From contig JAGYMJ010000411.1 in assembly GCA_018400625.1 (NCBI GenBank), forward strand, positions 1 through 8,636: a stretch of DNA of 8,636 nucleotides, in the 5' to 3' direction. Source of the DNA: Planctomycetota bacterium. Lineage in GTDB: Bacteria > Planctomycetota > Brocadiia > SM23-32. Positions 5,899-8,636 of the stretch are shown piece after piece. Made by a program: the position numbers and the translations under genes. How positions within the stretch are numbered: the stretch's first letter is position 1; every line of letters starts with the position of its first letter. Below the pieces are notes generated by a model. It saw only the letters and a list, made by a program, of their open reading frames with translations, did not search any database and had not been told where the DNA came from.

Positions 5899-7158
5899 TT
5901 ATGTTCCTTCATTCCAGCTTCCCAGATACTTGATCTGGCGTTCGGTAAGGGTGTCAATGTCAACCTCCATCCTGTCGAGCTTGACTTTTGCAACCCATTC
6001 ATCCACCGATTCGGGGACTTTATAAACTTCGGCGCTGAGTTTGTCCTGATTTTTAACGACATATTCGGTCGTGAGCGCCTGCGCAGCAAAGCTCATATCC
6101 ATAACATCCGAGGGATGTCCTTCGGCGGCCGCAAGATTAATGAGGCGACCTTCTCCTAACAGGAATAAACTTTTACCGTTTTCCAGAATAAATTCATCCA
6201 CTTCCGCCTGGATACCACGGTTAATATCCTTGGCCAGTTCGGAAAGTTCGTCGATATTAATCTCCACGTTAAAGTGGCCGGCATTGGAGATGTAAGCGCC
6301 GTCCTTCATCTTTTCAAAATGCTGTTTGCGCAGCACATCGACGTCACCGGTGACGGTCACAAACAGATCACCCAATTCGGCGGCTCTATCCATAGGCATC
6401 ACCTGATGTCCATCCATTGCGGCTTCAAGCGCGCGAAGGGGATCGATTTCGGTAACGACGACTTTGGCGCCCATACCCTGCATGCGCTTTGTCACTCCTT
6501 TGCCGCACATGCCGTAGCCGGCGACGACGACTGTTTTCCCGGCAAGCAGCATACCGGTGCAGCGCAGTATTCCCTCGACTACACTCTGTCCGGTGCCATA
6601 GCGGTTATCGAACAGGTGTTTCGTATGGGCGTCATTGACGGCAAAAACAGGGAATTTAAGCACACCCTCCTTTTCCATAGCTCGGAGCCTGATAACGCCG
6701 GTGGTGGTCTCTTCCATGCTGGCGATCAGGTTGGGCGCGAGATCGGTATAATCGGTCAATATGGCCGTTACAAGGTCCGCCCCGTCATCCATTGTCACAT
6801 TCGGCTCATGGGCCAGTGCGCTTTTAATATGGTCATAATAAGTTTCCTTGTCCTCTCCCCGGATCGCGAAGACGGGGATGCCATACTCCTCGACAAGTCC
6901 CGCAGCAACATCGTCCTGGGTGCTCAAAGGGTTCGATGCGCACAGCACCAGGTCGGCGCCTCCCGCTTTCAAAGTTCTTGCCAGGTTGGCGGTTTCAGCC
7001 GTAATGTGCAAACACGCCGACATTCTGACACCTTCCAGGGGGCGTTCTTTGTCGAAACGCGCCCTGATACTCTCGAGGACGGGCATATCCTTATTCGCCC
7101 ATCTGATCCGTCCTGCACCTGCATCGGCTAGTCCTAAATCTTTTACGTCATGTTTCAT
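5899..7158 (-). CDS. ahcY: S-adenosylhomocysteine hydrolase AhcY (short form)
   Basis: AhcY reversibly hydrolyses S-adenosylhomocysteine to adenosine and homocysteine, removing the product that inhibits methyltransferases. It uses a tightly bound NAD. The 419-residue sequence shows the substrate-site segments HITAETANL (from His51), MDDGADL (Asp124/Asp125) and EETTTG (Glu149/Glu150), then NDAHTKHLFDNRYG with Lys180, Asp184 and Asn185. The NAD-binding GYGMCGKG follows (214-221), then NAGHFNVEI with His295 and GEGRLINLAAAEGHP with Asn341 and His348. It ends in LGSWNEGT rather than the KPDHYRY tail, and is shorter than the usual 430-470 residues, as in archaeal and Thermotoga enzymes. GAGGAG (7165-7170) lies six bases before the ATG. 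Only 25 bp separate it from metK, so they form one operon ending at the 5853-5880 terminator. Confidence 0.97.
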   Translation of the reverse strand: MKHDVKDLGLADAGAGRIRWANKDMPVLESIRARFDKERPLEGVRMSACLHITAETANLARTLKAGGADLVLCASNPLSTQDDVAAGLVEEYGIPVFAIRGEDKETYYDHIKSALAHEPNVTMDDGADLVTAILTDYTDLAPNLIASMEETTTGVIRLRAMEKEGVLKFPVFAVNDAHTKHLFDNRYGTGQSVVEGILRCTGMLLAGKTVVVAGYGMCGKGVTKRMQGMGAKVVVTEIDPLRALEAAMDGHQVMPMDRAAELGDLFVTVTGDVDVLRKQHFEKMKDGAYISNAGHFNVEINIDELSELAKDINRGIQAEVDEFILENGKSLFLLGEGRLINLAAAEGHPSDVMDMSFAAQALTTEYVVKNQDKLSAEVYKVPESVDEWVAKVKLDRMEVDIDTLTERQIKYLGSWNEGT

Positions 7159-7183
7159 TATATTCTCCTCAAATTTGCGAATT

Positions 7184-8353
7184 TTATAATCCGGCTTTTT
7201 CCCTCAGAATCTCCACTTTATCTGTTTTTTCCCACGTATAAACAGGATCATCATGGCCAAAGTGCCCATGTGCGCTCGTCTCCCTGAATATTGGACGGCG
7301 CAGATCAAATTTATCGATGATCCCGGCCGGAGTCAGGTCAAAACATTCCATTATCAGCTCACGCAGTTTGGTTTCCGGTATTTTTGCGGAGCCTTCCGTA
7401 TCAATGTCAACCGATACCGGTTCCGAAATCCCTATAGCATAAGAAACCAAAACCTCACATCGGTCGGCCAAACCGGCGGCAACAATATTCTTGGCCACAT
7501 GCCTGGTCGCATATGCTGCGCTGCGATCCACTTTTGTTGCATCTTTACCGCTGAACGCACCGCCGCCATGCCTGGCCCGACCACCGTATGTGTCCACAAT
7601 GATCTTGCGGCCGGTCAATCCGCAGTCACCGTGCGGACCGCCTACGACGAAACGGCCGGTAGGATTGATATGAAAAGTTATGTCGTCATTGCGGAACTTT
7701 TCAGGGACGCAAGGCATGACGACCTTTTCAATAATATCTGAGCGTAATTGCTCATTGCTCACGTCCGGATCATGCTGGGTACTGAGCACGACGGTATCCA
7801 TCCTGACAGGAGTGCTGTCTTCATACTCCACGGTTACCTGCGCCTTGCTGTCCGGCCTGAGATAACCTAACTCGCCATTCTCCCTGACCTCTTTGAGCCT
7901 GGCCATCAACTCGTGCGACATCTGGATCGGAAGCGGCATAAGCTGAGGTGTGTCGTTGCATGCAAATCCCATCATCATGCCCTGATCGCCCGCCCCGAGC
8001 TGCTTGTCATCTTCGGAATCTTCATCAACTCCCATAGCGATGTCGGGCGACTGACGGTCCAAAGCGACCAACACGGCGCAAGTTTTAGCGTCAAACCCCA
8101 TAGAGGAATCTGTGTATCCGATCTCTTCAATGACTTCACGCGCGAGCTCGCGGCAATTGACATTCGCTTTACTGCTGATTTCACCGGCGATAAGAACCAG
8201 GCCGGTCGTGACGAGTGTCTCACAAGCAACCCTGCTTTCAGGATCCTGCTCCAGATGTGCGTCCAGTACTGCATCGCTGATCTGATCGGCTATCTTGTCC
8301 GGATGTCCGACGGAAACCGATTCAGACGTCCATAATTTCTTTCCTTTACTCAT
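7184..8353 (-). CDS. metK: S-adenosylmethionine synthetase MetK
   Basis: MetK condenses ATP and methionine into S-adenosylmethionine, releasing phosphate and pyrophosphate. It is a cytoplasmic enzyme, normally a tetramer. At 389 residues the protein is full length (E. coli 384). Visible signatures are GHPDK (16-20), the GAGDQG motif (120-125), the P-loop-like [16 protein letters not shown] (263-278) and the conserved DDP-x-Y-x-W near the C-terminus (368-374). The ATG at 8353 is supported by AAAAGG (8364-8369), about ten bases upstream, and by the conserved [15 protein letters not shown] start. It is the first gene of the metK-ahcY operon, transcribed from the promoter at 8421-8449. No SAM riboswitch is visible in its roughly 60-nt leader, which contains only a small AT-rich hairpin (TAGTTT 8375-8380 with AAACTA 8387-8392). 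Confidence 0.98.
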   Translation of the reverse strand: MSKGKKLWTSESVSVGHPDKIADQISDAVLDAHLEQDPESRVACETLVTTGLVLIAGEISSKANVNCRELAREVIEEIGYTDSSMGFDAKTCAVLVALDRQSPDIAMGVDEDSEDDKQLGAGDQGMMMGFACNDTPQLMPLPIQMSHELMARLKEVRENGELGYLRPDSKAQVTVEYEDSTPVRMDTVVLSTQHDPDVSNEQLRSDIIEKVVMPCVPEKFRNDDITFHINPTGRFVVGGPHGDCGLTGRKIIVDTYGGRARHGGGAFSGKDATKVDRSAAYATRHVAKNIVAAGLADRCEVLVSYAIGISEPVSVDIDTEGSAKIPETKLRELIMECFDLTPAGIIDKFDLRRPIFRETSAHGHFGHDDPVYTWEKTDKVEILREKAGL

Positions 8354-8420
8354 ATCATAGGTACCTTTTATCTATAGTTTTATGTTAAACTACAAGGAAA
8401 ACGTTAAATTGTCAGCATAA

Positions 8421-8449
8421 ACTATACCATATTTGGCATTCCTTTGCAA
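8421..8449 (-). promoter_or_regulatory. metK-ahcY promoter with spacer palindrome
   Basis: On the minus strand, TTGCAA (8449-8444) and TATAGT (8426-8421) are separated by exactly 17 bases, a good sigma70-type promoter. Transcription should begin near 8414, about 60 nt before the metK start. The spacer and the -10 edge contain a near-palindrome on the plus strand, ATACCA (8424-8429), TATT, TGGCAT (8434-8439), matching in 5 of 6 pairs, a plausible operator. Just upstream are two TTTGCA copies (8443-8448 and 8465-8470), 22 bp apart, or about two helical turns. Confidence 0.75.
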
Positions 8450-8502
8450 AATAATTGCAGTGCGTTTGCATTAACTTATTGCTGTTGACTTGCTGCTTGC
8501 AC

Positions 8503-8532
8503 TTGACGAACACAAATGGAGAGCTCTATAAT
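8503..8532 (+). promoter_or_regulatory. Outward-facing sigma70-type promoter
   Basis: TTGACG (8503-8508) and a consensus TATAAT (8527-8532) are separated by 18 bases on the plus strand. Transcription would start near 8539 and run off the right end of the window through the repeat at 8589. The gene it serves is not in view. It is divergent from the metK promoter, with about 50 bp between the two -35 boxes. Confidence 0.65.
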
Positions 8533-8549
8533 CCTAATATGATAATAGG
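8533..8549. promoter_or_regulatory. Palindrome at the start site of the outward promoter
   Basis: CCTAATATGATAATAGG is an inverted repeat pairing in 7 of 8 arm positions around a central G. It begins immediately after the -10 hexamer and covers the expected start site. It resembles CCTATAATATTTATAGG at 174-190 (12 of 17 identical, both CCTA-N9-TAGG). That second site also sits on a promoter core, so a shared repressor is plausible. Confidence 0.4.
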
Positions 8550-8567
8550 AATAATTGCTGATTATTT

Positions 8568-8583
8568 TTAAGTCCCCAGTAAA
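8568..8583 (+). repeat. Terminal-repeat remnant
   Basis: TTAAGTCCCCAGTAAA matches the terminal repeat GTAAGTCCTCAGTGAA at 13 of 16 positions and lies 21 bp before the intact terminus at 8589, in the same orientation. It may be the decayed end of an older element into which, or next to which, copy C inserted. Confidence 0.45.
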
Positions 8584-8588
8584 TGATG

Positions 8589-8636
8589 GTAAGTCCTCAG
8601 TGAACCCCGTAACATCACCACCGTGCCCTGTGCCGG
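8589..8636 (+). repeat. Dispersed hairpin repeat, copy C (cut by window end)
   Basis: The first 22 bases are identical to those of the element at 4722. All 48 visible bases align without gaps to copy A (40 of 48). The hairpin CCACCGTGCC-CTGT-GCCGG... is cut off before its 3' arm is complete. Only the left end is visible, so its length and target duplication cannot be judged. Confidence 0.7.

Noticed and set aside
6274..7131. Long plus-strand open frame (285 codons) opposite ahcY
   Set aside because: It is fully antisense to AhcY, whose catalytic and NAD motifs are intact. The frame's translation shows no recognisable domain.
7253..8335. Plus-strand open frames opposite metK
   Set aside because: They are shadows of a full-length MetK with all signatures, and have no ribosome binding sites or domain features.
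8363..8390. Possible dif site (TTATGTTAAA at 8380-8389 matches the XerD arm of E. coli dif)
   Set aside because: The XerC arm position does not match, and the site lies in the metK leader, which is AT-rich. Only one arm is similar.
8354..8414. SAM or SAH riboswitch in the metK leader
   Set aside because: The leader is about 60 nt, AT-rich, and shows only a 6-bp hairpin and none of the conserved riboswitch cores.

Overview
The window looks like chromosomal sequence from a Gram-negative, probably uncultured bacterium. A lipoprotein with a lipobox and a predicted outer-membrane barrel indicate two membranes. The N-terminal four-cysteine ribbon of the first gene, the PorV/UPF0164-like barrel and the short archaeal/Thermotoga-type AhcY are a mix I associate with Omnitrophota, Elusimicrobiota and neighbouring PVC-type lineages. 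That placement is inference and weak. I see no plasmid, phage or complete transposon genes.

Layout, left to right. Positions 1-295 hold a copy of a small dispersed repeat (minus strand, ending at 115) and a strong sigma70-type promoter (153-181) whose two boxes are each overlapped by a perfect palindrome. This promoter should drive a tight plus-strand operon at 296-2136: a zinc-ribbon protein, a lipoprotein with a pseudopilin-like tail, and a XerD-type tyrosine recombinase. Next come an outer-membrane barrel protein (2253-3197), the RNA ligase RtcB (3262-4713) and the AmmeMemoRadiSam radical SAM enzyme AmrS (4854-5849). An 83-bp element with terminal inverted repeats and hairpins sits between rtcB and amrS. 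A strong hairpin terminator (5853-5880) separates amrS from a convergent minus-strand operon, metK then ahcY (8353 down to 5899), which has its own promoter at 8421-8449. The right edge (8450-8636) carries an outward-facing plus-strand promoter with another CCTA-N9-TAGG palindrome, a terminal-repeat remnant, and a third repeat copy cut by the window end.

How the genes connect: MetK makes S-adenosylmethionine and AhcY clears S-adenosylhomocysteine, so the minus-strand operon is the core of the methyl cycle. AmrS, just across the terminator, uses S-adenosylmethionine. RtcB joins RNA 2',3'-cyclic phosphate or 3'-phosphate ends to 5'-OH ends. From memory, RtcB and AmrS genes are neighbours in many genomes, often with archease and the AMMECR1/MEMO partners, none of which is in this window.

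The two most interesting observations are both non-coding. One is a family of short mobile-element-like repeats with IS66-like GTAA termini and a conserved hairpin. The other is a pair of related 17-bp palindromes (CCTA-N9-TAGG) placed on the cores of two different promoters at opposite ends of the window, which suggests a shared regulator.
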